Positions 38,890-51,249 of a DNA stretch of 64,000 nucleotides are shown piece after piece. The notes beneath the pieces are model-generated. The model was not told the DNA's origin. It searched no databases and saw only the letters and a list, made by a program, of their open reading frames with translations. The position numbers were made by a program, and so were the translations under genes. Position 1 is the stretch's first letter. The number at the start of each line of letters is the position of its first letter. Source of the stretch: Lingula anatina (Eukaryota > Brachiopoda > Lingulata > Lingulida > Lingulidae); assembly GCF_001039355.2 (NCBI RefSeq), contig NW_019775869.1, positions 443,268-507,267 of the forward strand, given 5' to 3'.

Positions 38890-39101
38890 GGTAACATGCC
38901 GATAAGTCCCCGCACTGATACTCCCCCGCACCAGTACATTCCCGCACCAATTATTCCCCGCACCGATACTACCCCACAATTACAGATATAATGAAGGGAA
39001 GTATCGGTGTGGGGATCTATTGGTTTGGGGTGGAATCGATGCGCATAATACAAAAAATTACTAAGGGGGATTATCAGTGCGGGGGAGTATCGACATAACC
39101 C
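38890..39101. mobile_element. 212-bp foldback element with 9-bp flanking repeat
   Basis: The ends are inverted copies of a CCGATA..TCCCCGCACTGATA-type sequence of about 29 bp. The interior holds further copies of a CCCCGCACNGATACT motif on one strand and its complement (AGTATCGGTGTGGGG) on the other. CAATTTGAA occurs at both flanks (38881-38889 and 39102-39110), consistent with a 9-bp target-site duplication. This would suit a Mutator- or Merlin-like MITE; the superfamily is inferred. Confidence 0.7.
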
Positions 39102-39987
39102 CAATTTGAACACAGGGCCTAGGTCTCAGCTTCTATTACAATACTGATAGATAAAAAAGTTGCTGGATAGGTAATATAAGATTCTTGAAATACCTTTGAG
39201 AATGAAACATTATAAGAGTTTTTTCTTTGGGGGTTAAGTATTATTTTCCGTGTGGTTTTAAACTTATGATTTTGGGCAAAACCAAATAAAGTTCCAGAGT
39301 ACAGGTAAAAAGAACATATTTAGTCCTTCTTGCTCAGATTTTAAAGAAATTACTTTGACATGGATTATATATTTATCAAAGCATGCTCTTAATCACAAAT
39401 TTTAGCAACTGGTAGATCAATATTTTTGAATGTACATCTGCATGATTAATGATTATCTTGGATGCCAAGAGTTCTGGAAGTGCTTCCAGGTAAAAAGATC
39501 AGTGATTCTTATTACTTGATCAATTTTATTTACAAAATAGGTTGTAGGCTACACCAGTATTATCAAATATAACAGTGCTAGCTAACAAACAAACAAAAAA
39601 ACATTGAGAGTAATAAAGCCATACCATGTTTAACTGCAAACAGTTTCAACTTATTAAAAACTAGAAAGATAACTTGTACAGAGTATACAGCAATTGGCTA
39701 AGTATATTAGAAAAACTGATTAAAATCTCTAAAAGGAATGCTTAACATCATCTACATTATAAAATGGTCTTTAAGAAGACAGGAGAAAATCTGACAAAAT
39801 TGTATCAAATTAAAATCTCCATTGGCAATAATTTCTGATATATTGAAGAAATACTTCTGTTGAAAGACAGACACTTGAAATATCAACTTGTGGAATAGGA
39901 AAGACTCCAATTCTATTTAAAATCCTCAAGTCAAGTATTGTATATAATTGCCAATTACATTTCAATTTCAGCCTGATGTACCTTCTG

Positions 39988-40210
39988 AAGTCAAGCCCAC
40001 TTTACACTGGGCGGCTTCCTTTCTGTGTCTCGTAGAACGGCCCAGTTTGAGAGTAGAAAAAAATAATACATCACGTGCCGACATATGGCCGCTCATTGAG
40101 CATTCATTCTGCAACCAAAGCATTGTTTGTACCTACTTTCTACGACCACAGCGGTGCCATTTTCATTGTCGCACAAAGAAAGCAGAAAGGAGGCCGTCTA
40201 GTGTATAGGG
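39988..40210. mobile_element. Foldback element of about 220 bp
   Basis: The left end reads TTTACACTGGGCGGCTTCCTTTCTG. The right end is its imperfect inverse, CAGAAAGGAGGCCGTCTAGTGTATA. An inner CGTAGAA/TTCTACG pair is also inverted. A non-autonomous DNA transposon is inferred; I see no clear target duplication. Confidence 0.55.
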
Positions 40211-40252
40211 AGTTTTAGCAGGTGCTCAAAACAATGTACTTTTAGGACATCA

Positions 40253-40361
40253 ATAGGCTTTTTGCAGCTGCATGACCAGATGTTGACTAATGAATGCTGG
40301 AAAGCGAGCATTTCAGTAAACATATGAAGTCAACATCTAGTCATCTAGCTAGAAGGCCTAT
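40253..40361. mobile_element. Foldback element of about 109 bp
   Basis: The ends ATAGGC and GCCTAT are inverted, as are GACCAGATGTTGACT and AGTCAACATCTAGTC nearer the centre. It follows the previous foldback element by about 40 bp. Probably a second, unrelated MITE. Confidence 0.55.
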
Positions 40362-41271
40362 TCATAGTGAAATGTGGAAAAAAATGATCTGTTCTGCTGA
40401 GCATTAATTATAAGAAACTGGCCACTTTCACTGTCTTTATCAACTTACACAAAATCTGTAGAATACTTTTCTAACATGATTAGCAAGTGGTATATAATAA
40501 CAAAATATACACTACAAAATCTTACTGAATATTATAAACTCATACTCAGCACAGAAAGCATGTCGTTTCTTATTCATCACAATACGTGGACCCATGTACT
40601 ATTCCAGCATATGACACATATTAGCCACCACAGTTGACTACCAAGCATTGTATCAATATTTTTGCAACATTCATAAAACTTATCCGTTTCCTCTGGAGTG
40701 GAAGACCCATTCAACTGTAGTGTTGTTCATGTATCCTCAGAATCATGTAAAATATTTAGAAGTTTAAAATAGCTATAAGACCCATCTGACCATAATATCA
40801 TCTTAATTACTTGAGCTACAAGTAACTTCACTGGCGTAAAGACAAATTGTGATTCTAATCATTTCATTCAACAAACTGAACAATAATCTTTTGCACCAAT
40901 GAAATCTTTTCACCCTTGGAGCACCTTTGGCACCTTTTGAAGTCCTGATGTACATAAAATCAGAAAATAAGCATCCTGGTAAAATAGGGCCATTTCTACA
41001 TCGAGTGGAACACTTAATTTGACAGGTCCAGTTTGAAAGATTGGCAAGTAGATAGCCTGGCTATAACCTAAGAGTTTCGCATGACACCCCTGCTCTACAT
41101 GGCCAATCAATTGACTGAACTAAATAGGAAACAAACTAAAAATTAAAGGGAGTAACTACATGCCAGAATCTCTCAAAGTGGACTGGTCCTAGTTAAGTAT
41201 ATTGCTCAAGTTGAAAAGGGCCACAATAATTGCACATATGTTAACTTTAAAATATTTAGTAATGTAATTTA

Positions 41272-44200
41272 TCACAATCCTGAATACTGTGGAGACTGTT
41301 CCTGGAGAGGAGTGGAGTTCATGGTGGGGAGACTTTTTTTACGAGACAATCCTTTTTTCGATGGCTTCTCCGACTTGACTTGATCCCTGTAAAATGAATG
41401 AGCTGATTACTGGAAGATATTTTCCCAATTTCTTTTCAAGTAAATACAACTTTCTGCATATATTTATTGTATTTCATTCATGATAAATATGAAACTATGT
41501 TTTCAAGAATGAATGAATATTTCCTTACCCGAAGAAAGGTAAAATTTTGAGAAGGACATCCTTGCAGGCACCATTGGCAAGATCAGGATTTTGCTGTACA
41601 ATGTAATTTAATACTCTTCTTAAATACAGCTGCAGTTTCTTTCTTCTTTCCTCGACAAACCTACTTCCCTACAAAGTGCAAAACAAAATCTTTGAGATGA
41701 TTTCTCGACAACTGTCGAAAAATGCTAACGAAAAAGACCCCCCCCCCCAAACTAAGATTTCTATTTTTGAATATCTTTCTCCCCACAATAAAAAAAGAGC
41801 AATTTCCAGAAGGAAGAAAATTTACACTCTATTAAACTTGTTGATTATTGTATTTTAATCAAGTTCTGCTTAAAAAATGGCATTCAACTTAAGGTAATGC
41901 TGCAGCCAAATTTGAATTGCAACATAGTGAATTGGGTGTGAATGACCAAATGTAAAAGCAAGTAAAATCTTAAATACTATCACTGATCACATTAAGGTTT
42001 GTCCTACCTTATTTCCAATTGCTTTTTTTGGTGGAAATTCAACTGCATTCAGAATAGGCATCTTCTTCTTCAGTACTTTGTGAAGTTCATTAAACTGTGC
42101 ATATCTTCTGTACACATTCCACTCTTCATCTTTGATTCGAATATAAATCTATGAAATCAAAAATATTTATGAATCAGTGAGATACAGATATTATCCATTT
42201 ATACAACTGCATCTATACAACTCCTTTCCAAAAGACCCTTTTTTATACACAAAAAAATTCTTATTGATATATAAAATGACATGTTTGAAATGTGCACTCA
42301 GTTACGTCCTAGACTTGCCCTTCAAGAAATCGACGGAAAATAGCTCTTTTTCAAATTTGAATGGGCACTGTAGAAAACATATAACAGCTAAAGCTCTCAA
42401 ATTAAGCACATATGTGTGATATCATGTGAAGAATAAGTTCTGTAAATTTCAATCCAAGCAGTTGAGTACATTTTGAGACAGAACGCTTTAAATGTGCAGC
42501 AAACTGTAACGATAATCCCTTCAAGATCTCGACGAAAACCAGAAGTGTGTCATGACGACACTCGCTTGTACTTGGAAAGCTGCTGGGTGATTTTCCGATG
42601 AGAAATATTTCGTGGCTTATACAAATGTTCGGAAAATGACCATGCAGATAAAAGAAAATTCACTAATCAAAATTAAAACTGCGTAATTACATAGAAAAAC
42701 ATTGTGCATTTCTGACATCGACTTGTCAGTATAAACAAAGTGTACTGAACGCATCGCAAGATAGCACATGAATGCCGCGTTTGATACTTTGTATCAGACG
42801 CTACATTTTACTTGACAACACAGTGTTTACGATGGGCATGACAGGAAAAACAGTGCAAAAAACACGCACTTCCGGTTTTCGTCGATTTCTTGAAGGCGTC
42901 GATTTCTTGAAGGGCGAGTCTATCATAGTTCAAAGTAAACAGTTCTCACCTGATACACATGATGGATATCTGAACCTTTTCCTCTCATGAAAGCTGAAGG
43001 AATCCAGATGTTGACCAGAGGACGGTTTTGTCTTCAAATATAAAAAAAAATGTTATTTTATACCATGGTAAAAAAAGGACTTTGGTGAAAATGAATCAGT
43101 TACACTTCATGAATAATTCTCTGCTGAAGTCACTGAAATAGCAGCTATACTTGAAACAAAAAAGTTATGAAAGAAGAAGAACAGAAGAAACTTACGAATC
43201 TGTGGAAACCATGCTAATGTCATCACCAGATCCTACATTTTCAAATCCACTGTTACTCGGTAACTGCAACAAAAATTTATATCTCAATCATGCAGTAGAA
43301 TTCAAAACTGTAAACATAAAGAAATATTATAAACTCACAGCAACTAAAGAAATTGTCAAAGTTTGTAGATTCCTTGTGAGTGTGGATTTATTTTTTCTTT
43401 TTTACATTTTCAAAAAAACCAATCTCTATAAAAAAAGTCAACAGTCTGGAAAAATTTTACAAACCGGTCCTCTCAGTTCTTCCAGTGCATTCTGTAATCG
43501 TTTTATTAGGATCTCTTTGCTATTCAGTTCTTTGTGCAACATTTCATTGAATTCCATCAGTTCACCATGCATTTCTGCAACCTACATAAACAAAGAACAT
43601 GTACAAATATATTTTAATTTTTTGATAATTTCACCCAAAACCCAACAAATTCAAAACCCAAGTTCACACAAAAAAAAAATCAAGAAATATCCCAAAAAAA
43701 TGAAAAATACCATCCTTGTAAATAGGAATAAAAACAAATGATTGTGCTTATTTTCTAAGTGTACATGTCAAAGGAATAATAAACCCATCTTGAGAGAATG
43801 ACACTACCTGAACAAGTTTTCTTTCATATTCACTGGCCTCATGGCAGTAGTCAATCTCTTCCTTCTCAGGGGGGACAACTGGCTGAGGTTCATCTAAGTG
43901 AATACCTAAATCTAAAAGTAAAAGATTTTAAAGAAATCAAATTATGGCTGTAATTTCTACAGAACTACACTCTACAGAACTACAATGTTGTTATTTGAAA
44001 TCATTCAAGATATCACCTCTCTTGGAAACTTAATCTTCTAAAATAAAATATAATCATAAATACATGAAAATGTGGGGTTTCAAAAAGCACTTTTGTTGTG
44101 GAAACAATCTTAAAAGTTTCTGTTCCTGGCCATCACAAAGGTTACTTACTGTCTGCGTGAGCCCCCTGTGTTCTCAACAACTGCACAGCACTCACATACT

Positions 44201-47200
44201 TCTTTAACTGGTGTTTTAGGAGGTCATTCTCCCTGAAAATAGACTGCATTTTAAGTTTTCTGTGACTATATCTGTACATAAACTAATATTATAATTAAAA
44301 TAAAAGCATTTTCAAATATCAATATAAAAAGAAACTTGTACATGCAGCTACATGGCAAATAAACCTGTTCCAACCTGCTATCTTTTATTCGGTCACACTA
44401 AAATGTGCAATACAGTGCAACAGGGTGCAATACACTAAAATAAATGACTCTGGATGCGAGTGCACAAAAGAAAATGTCATTCCCAAGAAAATAGGGTGAT
44501 ATAAAAGCAAAATATGGATTATTAATATTGTTAATCCAACTTCACAAATCACTATGATTCTACAAGTATAGTAAGTCCCTTTTGTTTATGTTGACATGTC
44601 CACAGTATTTCCAAGAAGAGCCACTAGCGTTGATGAGAAAAAAATCAAAACAAAATGAATATTAGTTTCAGCGCAATAAGTGATAAAGAAGGAGGCTCTG
44701 AGGAGTTTGCCTCAGTGAGTCGGTGATTTCATTCTCAAACAGATGGTTTTAAAGTCTAAATCTTGCCTGCAACAGTTACATACCTGCCAAGAGCCTGTAT
44801 CTTCTTCTGATCTGCTTCATGTTTCTGTTTATGGTCCTTCTCCATCTCTTCTATCTCAAGTCTCAGTCCGACATTGGTCTCTCTTTCACTGTCATACATG
44901 GCATGCAGAGCCCTTTTAATGAAAAAATGTGTACATAACACTATGTAACACCATTCCACTTGTCATTTAAAACCTATCCCTTCTATTTGGCAGTAGTATG
45001 GCATACTTTTTATGATCATACCAGCAGATATATCTACTCTTTAACACATCACCCAAATTTGCTTTTATACCTACATTCACTTAAGCCAAGAATTATTCTA
45101 TAGATCCTTATTTCAATGAATGACAAAATACCATGTATGTAATGATATTCCCATGAATTCAAATGTATAATTTCAGTCACACTGACATCATTAAGTCAGG
45201 ATATTTTAATTTTTTTCAAATAATAAAAGTTAAACTTACTTATTTTGTTCTTCTACCTCATCTTTTCTCACCATCATGGCAACCACTGCCTGTTTCAGTT
45301 CACCTGTTGATAAATTGACAAAAGTATTCAATTTTCAAATTTATAAGAAAAATTGTACTGTCAAATTGAAATGTTCATTGAAATGACATACTAGTAACAA
45401 CATTATAAAGTCATATATTGAACTGATTTCATTATTCCAAAGAAAAAAATATAACATACCAGTTGTCATGGTTTCATGTTTTGGACTTTCAGCAACATTC
45501 CCTCCATCGCCCTCTGTCCTCTGTCCAAAGCTGAGTAACAGAAGATGAAAAAATGTAATATGTAATACAGCAGGATGTAATAATTCTTGTATTGTCTAGC
45601 TAACATCATACATAACATTGCTACCCCTACCCCTATTTCATTTCACTAATTGTTTTTAACTTCAGTCTATAATATGGCTCATAAAATAAATCAAAGTAAA
45701 ATTGTGAGACTTGATTGATATAAAAACAAGCCAAAAGGTAAATTGGTTTTCCACTTATCGTGTTATCGGTGCTGCATATATGCTGAAAAAAGTGAAAAAA
45801 CAGCATAAATTCCCTAAAAATGACCCAATCATGCTGATTTTTTAACTTGACCTGTGTATTATGAATATTCATCAGTTCTGTAAGTTTCAAGCCAAAAGGT
45901 AAAATGGTTTTTCACTTATAGTGTTATCGGTATTATAATAATGCTAAATAAAGTGAAAAAACAGCATAACTTCCTTAAAAATGGCCCGATCATGCTGATT
46001 TTCGAACTTGACCTGCGTATTATGAATATTCATCAGTTCTGTAAATTTGAATACAAAATGTAAAACGGTATTCCACTTATCGTGTTATCGCTGAGTGCAC
46101 GGCGACGACAGACGCAGGTGACGGCTATATGTACAGACATATCTGTGTCTGTACATAAAAATAAAAGAAACAATTTTATCAGACAAGTAACTTAGTATTG
46201 AGTTTATTTGAATAAACTTTTATTTGAGATCAGTCATCTTTTCTTTAATCTTGGTCCAAAATCCCTTATTAATAAAAAGGCACTATAAAAAATTCCCATT
46301 ACAAGAGATCATAGTAAAACTTACTAGTCAGTAAGTCCCTTTTGTGCCATGGCAAGAGCCAAAGCTGCATGTTCTGTGTCTGGATAGTTTGGCAATGTAG
46401 TTAGGTCAGCAGAGGAAGAACTTCCTGAAAACACAACAGACTTGCATGAACCACTACATTACCATGTCAGTAAGTTTATTTACATCAACAAATTTTACCC
46501 AGACTTTCCAATTTAATTCTGGTTGGAAGCTGATAATTATGGACACTTAAATGTTTATATCACTCTTCACTTCTTTCCCTTCAAAAAAAGTATGTATAAA
46601 AGTAAACTTTACCAGATCTGGAATCTAGAGACTTGCTGTATGGTCCCAGGTTATCTACATCCACTGGCTCTCCTAGCACTGACAGAGGAGTCAGATCTGA
46701 TGGAATGTCCATGCTGGAATGGATAAAGGTGACATTTCACCTCAAGCAAGAAGGCCTTTTTTATCATTCTTATGTAATTCTTAAGATAATTTTTTTAAAC
46801 CTTGCAAATAATAGGCACATTCTGAAGAAAACTGCAACGCTGTAAATAAAGAATTTATCTAGTAAAATTCACAAACCTAACAGCATCAGTTTCTGCAGAT
46901 CCTCTGCTTGAATGAGAAGCCAGAGAAGTCGAGCTTCGTGAATGTTTAATTCTTCCACCAACAACTTCTTTTTCCACATCCCTATTAGTGTCCTTTTTAA
47001 CAACTGAATCATAAATGCTAGGTTCCTGATCCGATCCCTCAGAATCTCTGCATTTCTTAGATTCCTTCTCATCAGTAAATATATTTTCAGAGTCCGCTTT
47101 CTTGAAATGAACAGATGTCCTCTCTTCCACTGAGGCACATGTTAATGATATAGAATGAGAGTCAGGGTATGAACTGGACAAAGTTCCTGAGGTCTGAAAT

Positions 47201-50200
47201 TCTACACTTTTCATTTGTTTTGAAAGGTCACTACTTCGGCTTCTCAGATGAGACACTTTGACTGGCTTACTCTCTGTTGTGTTTGTTGTACTAGCACCAT
47301 CATCATCTTCATCAAATGACACAATAGTTGAGACTTTTTTCTTCTTCTTCTTGTCTTTTTTCTTTTCTGAAATGGGTTTTTAAATATCATGAAATACTTT
47401 ATTTTTGATAAAGAATTTATATTACTCTGTAAATGTAGGCTTTAAGATAAATAATCATTTGAGATAGTGTCTGTTTTATAAATCAGGAAATAAAACAAAA
47501 CTTAAAAGCCATAACCTCAGATATAAAACAAAACAAAAAAATGTGCAGTTACACCATAAACTCTAAGAAACTCCTTGCAAAAAAAAAATTTATTCTACCC
47601 ATCCCAACTTCCACATCTCCAGCCAGCACTGGTTTGGGTTCATCCTGACTTGCTGACCTGAGTGGTTGAGGGGTACTGACAGGTAAAGAGGACGACACAG
47701 GCCGGATTTTATTCAGTTCTTCATTGTCTATATTTATTGCAAATAAAATGGATCCAAGTCCTGAAATAAACACACATTACAGGAACTGGGACAATTAAAT
47801 GTTGATATTGTTAACAATGCAGCATACATTGATAAGTCCTAATACATGTATATCAATATGTTATCAGTGTCACCTTACTTCAATGTCAACAATTGGTTCA
47901 TATCAGCTGTCATTGTGTGAAAGTTAATGATTCACTTCACTCAAACACCATATTGTGGTACTTCTACAAGTATAGTACATAGGTCACGAAAGTTCTGTTG
48001 AACTTATGATAACCATTACATTCAACTTGACATTACTCAGCATCTGCAATTATTACACTAATTTACTATAAATGTCTGTCTGATCCCCAAATTCAAATTT
48101 AACAAATGGGATATATTTCAACAAAATTATATCAAAGCAAATATGGCATTAGCTTCTATACATATCTTTACCAAGTTAGTGATATACATGAGATCAAAGG
48201 CATTTCAGCTAATTCCCTGTACAGTTGTTACAATCTTACATATTTTTTACAGACAGAAATAGTCAGGAGTAAATGGAAGTGAATAAAGCTATGTACTAAC
48301 CTGCAGCCATCATAGGAAGCATGCTGCTTCTCTCCACATCTTTCAAAAATGCCCAATCTTCATAATATTGACTGAACAAAATTAAAACAAAATTTATCAT
48401 TTGGGCAATCTAAAACAGTATCTTTTAAATCTCAACATGGATTTGGTAATAATCCAGTAAGCAGAATTAATTGTGGCCTGCATGACGGATAAATTCAAAA
48501 CTATTTAATAATTTCCTACAAGCAACGACTAAGATTTACCTCAACTTTTGATGACTGTCCAGAAATACATGCATATGCCTCTCCAGGGAGTGTTCATTAA
48601 AACTGGATCTGAGCCACGCCCGGCCACGCCCTGCATCTGTGTTAATGTGCTTCAGAGACATATATCGCTTAATCTCATGTTGACTCAAGAATTCCTTCAC
48701 ATAATACCAAAATACTGAAAACATAACAAACAAACATCTACTAGTAATTCCATAAAATCCTCTGGGTTGTCCACTCCATACTGACGCATTAATGCAGATA
48801 TCAAAATCACACATAACTGTCAAAAGGCAGTATACTTTTAATTCTAATTTTCCATAGAAATATGTTCATTATTTTTACACATAGACTAAACATAAACAAT
48901 AATAATAATTACTTTGTAAAATATCATAACATGGTACACATGACATTTATCCTCACCTGGCTCTGTTTCTATGTTTTGTAAGTCTGAAAGTACACCCAAA
49001 CCCTTCACCTTGGAAAGCCCAGTAAGTTCTGTCACTTGCCTAAAATAATTCAACTTTCATCTATAATTTTTGTCATAGATTAACCATGAAGACTAAAGGA
49101 GCAGTCATTACAAAGGTGGGTGTGGAAATCTTATTTCTTAATTCTAGTTACTGGAATAGTAAATATGAACTGATAATAGATCAGCTTTACAGTATTTACC
49201 ATCTGCCTCATCTTTTCCTCTATAAAACCTTTTAGTACTAATATTCCTATCAAACTAATTGAAAAGAATTGAGATGAGGTGCAAGAGCATATTTCTTTTT
49301 TATGAAGTAAAAAGAGACAAAAGAGTGAAACAGATGTTATGGAAGGGTGAAAGCAGTGAAATGGCCCATTATATCTTAAAAAATCATACTTAATCTTTTG
49401 TTTTTAAAAAATCTTAGTTTTGTTACAAATAAAACATCAATTTACTTTAGGGTTGATAAGGCCTTGTTTGCCACCAGGTTCTGCTTTACCCCATGCTGCA
49501 ATGCACTCTCCCACACAGACAGCAAGCAGACAACTCTGAAAAACAAACATAACATCCTTTTTTATGGACAGATGCATACAGTGATCACCTGCATGTGTCA
49601 TCGCCATCACCTTACACTTTCCTGGATTGTTAACGAAAATTATAAACGAAATAAAAGGAAAACCATGTTACTAATGATCCTCAAACTTACAGGATCAACT
49701 ACAAGGCCTAAAACACAGCTTGAGTTTGCAAATCAGCCTGACTGGATCAATTTCTGTGTTAATAAGTATAAAGAGTTTCAAGTAGATTCAATATGTTTCA
49801 TATATATATTGGCTAAACACTGTTCCTAATTAACAGCTGGCTTAATCTTAAATTTTATGTTTTTAATTTTTCCATCACTTAACAAAATCAATTTTCAACA
49901 TCATATGCTTTATATTATAACACTTCATCTCAGTATATGGACTGTAAACACAGAGAGAAATATAAACAAACCAATTATCTTGTCTCACAATATAACCATA
50001 ACATAACATGTCACTGAAAGTTATATTTACCTGCTGTCAGAATCTGTTGCTAGCTCTGTTTTCCCTCCAAATCGAACTTGGCACTGAAATAAAAATTATA
50101 GGGATGCTTTTTGCTTTTTACTCTTCACAATCATGCCTTCCTGTGCATGTGGGGTTATCTTTTTAGAATTATTCGGGAAAATTCAAATAAAATTTATGCA

Positions 50201-51249
50201 TTTAGTAATATTTTATAAATTCTGATAAAAGCTTATATAACATCTGACACTTTTTTTAACCAAGACAAACTGAAGTAGAATGATGCTTCATAAAAATTTA
50301 TCAATTATATTTCACACTTATCCCTCAACACACTGAAAACCATTTTACTCATGATGTGTGAGCTGCACATTTGTAAATCTTGATCTTACCAATAATTCAT
50401 ATATCACACATACCTGTTTAACTGCATCTAAAAGCCGTGTGAGGATACTCTGTCTTTCATTTAAATACTGAGCAGCACCTGAAATATTTTAATTAAAAAA
50501 TAATTTAAAAATATTAAATAAATAAATATTATCCAAATATCTCATTCCAATGAGTTTTATTGGGTGTATCTTTTCAATTAAGACAAACTGTCAGTTCTAA
50601 AAGCATACATCTATAACACTGTTAGACTGACACCGTTTTCCTCGTTGCATTTCACAAGATTGCATGGTTTCAACAGTTGGGTGATTTTATTCAAATCGCA
50701 TACTTTATTAAAGTTTAAGATCTTTTGGAACTGGGATTTAAAGCAAATGGCATTAATTATGGAGACCCTGCATGGGGCTTTTGTTGTCTTAAATGTTCCT
50801 CATTTCTTTGATGATAGCACACAGACTAATTTGTTTTTAAAAATTAATTGTAAATTTTCGCAAAAAAAAAAAAAAAAAGAACACCTGGTCACTTTCATAT
50901 ATGAAAATTACAGGTTATTTGGTACATGCAACATACTGCACATAAAAACTGGGCCCTCAAACGTGCAGAGATCAGAAAAGTTAGAACTGTCTCCTTAACT
51001 CACAATGTGTAGGGTGATGCATGCGGAATGCAATTCATATTTAAGTAAATTCACATAATAGGAACCTTGGAATGCTGATAATTCTGTGAATGTTTGAGTG
51101 TGCATTTTATATGGCAATTACTCTTATAATCTTTAATAATTCAACAGAAAACACAGAAACGTAAACAAATCAAAGTCTATGAATATTAACATATTAATAT
51201 CACAACATTAACAACATTCACTTAGTTCTAAGTATCACTTACTGTTCAT
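41272..51249 (-). CDS. SNX29: Sorting nexin 29 (RUN, coiled coil, PX)
   Basis: Twenty-two exons: 51243-51249, 50414-50478, 50031-50083, 49446-49535, 48957-49039, 48540-48714, 48301-48371, 47599-47760, 46877-47366, 46613-46713, 46325-46424, 45460-45530, 45240-45303, 44784-44912, 44150-44232, 43808-43911, 43465-43581, 43196-43263, 42950-43031, 42008-42148, 41529-41668 and 41272-41386. They encode 836 aa (human about 813). SNX29 is a phosphoinositide-binding endosomal protein of little-known function. Visible: [15 protein letters not shown] and [17 protein letters not shown]...[17 protein letters not shown] (RUN domain); [13 protein letters not shown]; a Lys run then [13 protein letters not shown]; a Ser-rich disordered exon; [15 protein letters not shown] starting a coiled coil of about 160 residues; VNIWIPSAF; and a PX domain ([22 protein letters not shown] ... 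[26 protein letters not shown]). The first coding exon holds only 7 nt (ATGAACA). Confidence 0.95.
42310..42922. repeat. 613-bp element with inverted ends in SNX29 intron 19
   Basis: The left end reads TAGACTTGCCCTTCAAGAAA then TCGACG. The right end is the inverse with one mismatch (CGTCGATTTCTTGAAGGGCG then AGTCTA). Internal copies of CTTCAAGA(A/T)(A/C)TCGACG occur near 42517 and 42875. Probably a non-autonomous DNA transposon with sub-terminal repeats. Confidence 0.6.
45725..46160 (-). repeat. Interspersed element copy B: 161-bp tandem units and terminal palindrome
   Basis: The landmark CACTTAT recurs at 45752, 45913 and 46074, an exact 161-bp period. The element ends at the right with a GC-rich GCACGGCGACGACAGACGC block and the palindrome TGTACAGACA...TGTCTGTACA near 46131-46156. 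It is the reverse orientation of copy A at 7941-8300 and lies in SNX29 intron 11. Confidence 0.75.
49562..49765 (+). repeat. Degenerate copy C of the 161-bp element
   Basis: It lies in SNX29 intron 3 and shares with copies A and B, in order, an ATCACCTGC-TGT-TCGCCATC block, CTTTCCT-G-TTAACGA and GCTTGAGTTTGCAAATCAGC. It is much more diverged and has no clear terminal palindrome. Confidence 0.5.

Larger units (their letters stand above)
37332..41271. other. JOSD1 3' UTR and convergent intergenic region with MITE cluster
   Basis: No supportable coding sequence. JOSD1 3' UTR probably runs to about 38.5 kb, with a G-run near 37427 and AATAAA at 38500. Three foldback elements sit at 38890-39101, 39988-40210 and 40253-40361. 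The rest is probably SNX29 3' UTR and spacer. The 86-codon frame at 39948-40208 lies in one of the foldback elements. Confidence 0.55.

Noticed and set aside
39948-40208. 86-codon open frame after the JOSD1 3' UTR
   Set aside because: It coincides with a foldback element with inverted ends and has no recognisable domain.
43151-43741. 196-codon open frame on the plus strand
   Set aside because: It runs antisense across SNX29 exons 17 and 18 and their introns. The minus-strand exons match SNX29 with correct phases.
50645-50998. 117-codon open frame on the plus strand
   Set aside because: It lies inside SNX29 intron 1 antisense, spans a poly(A) run and has no domain.
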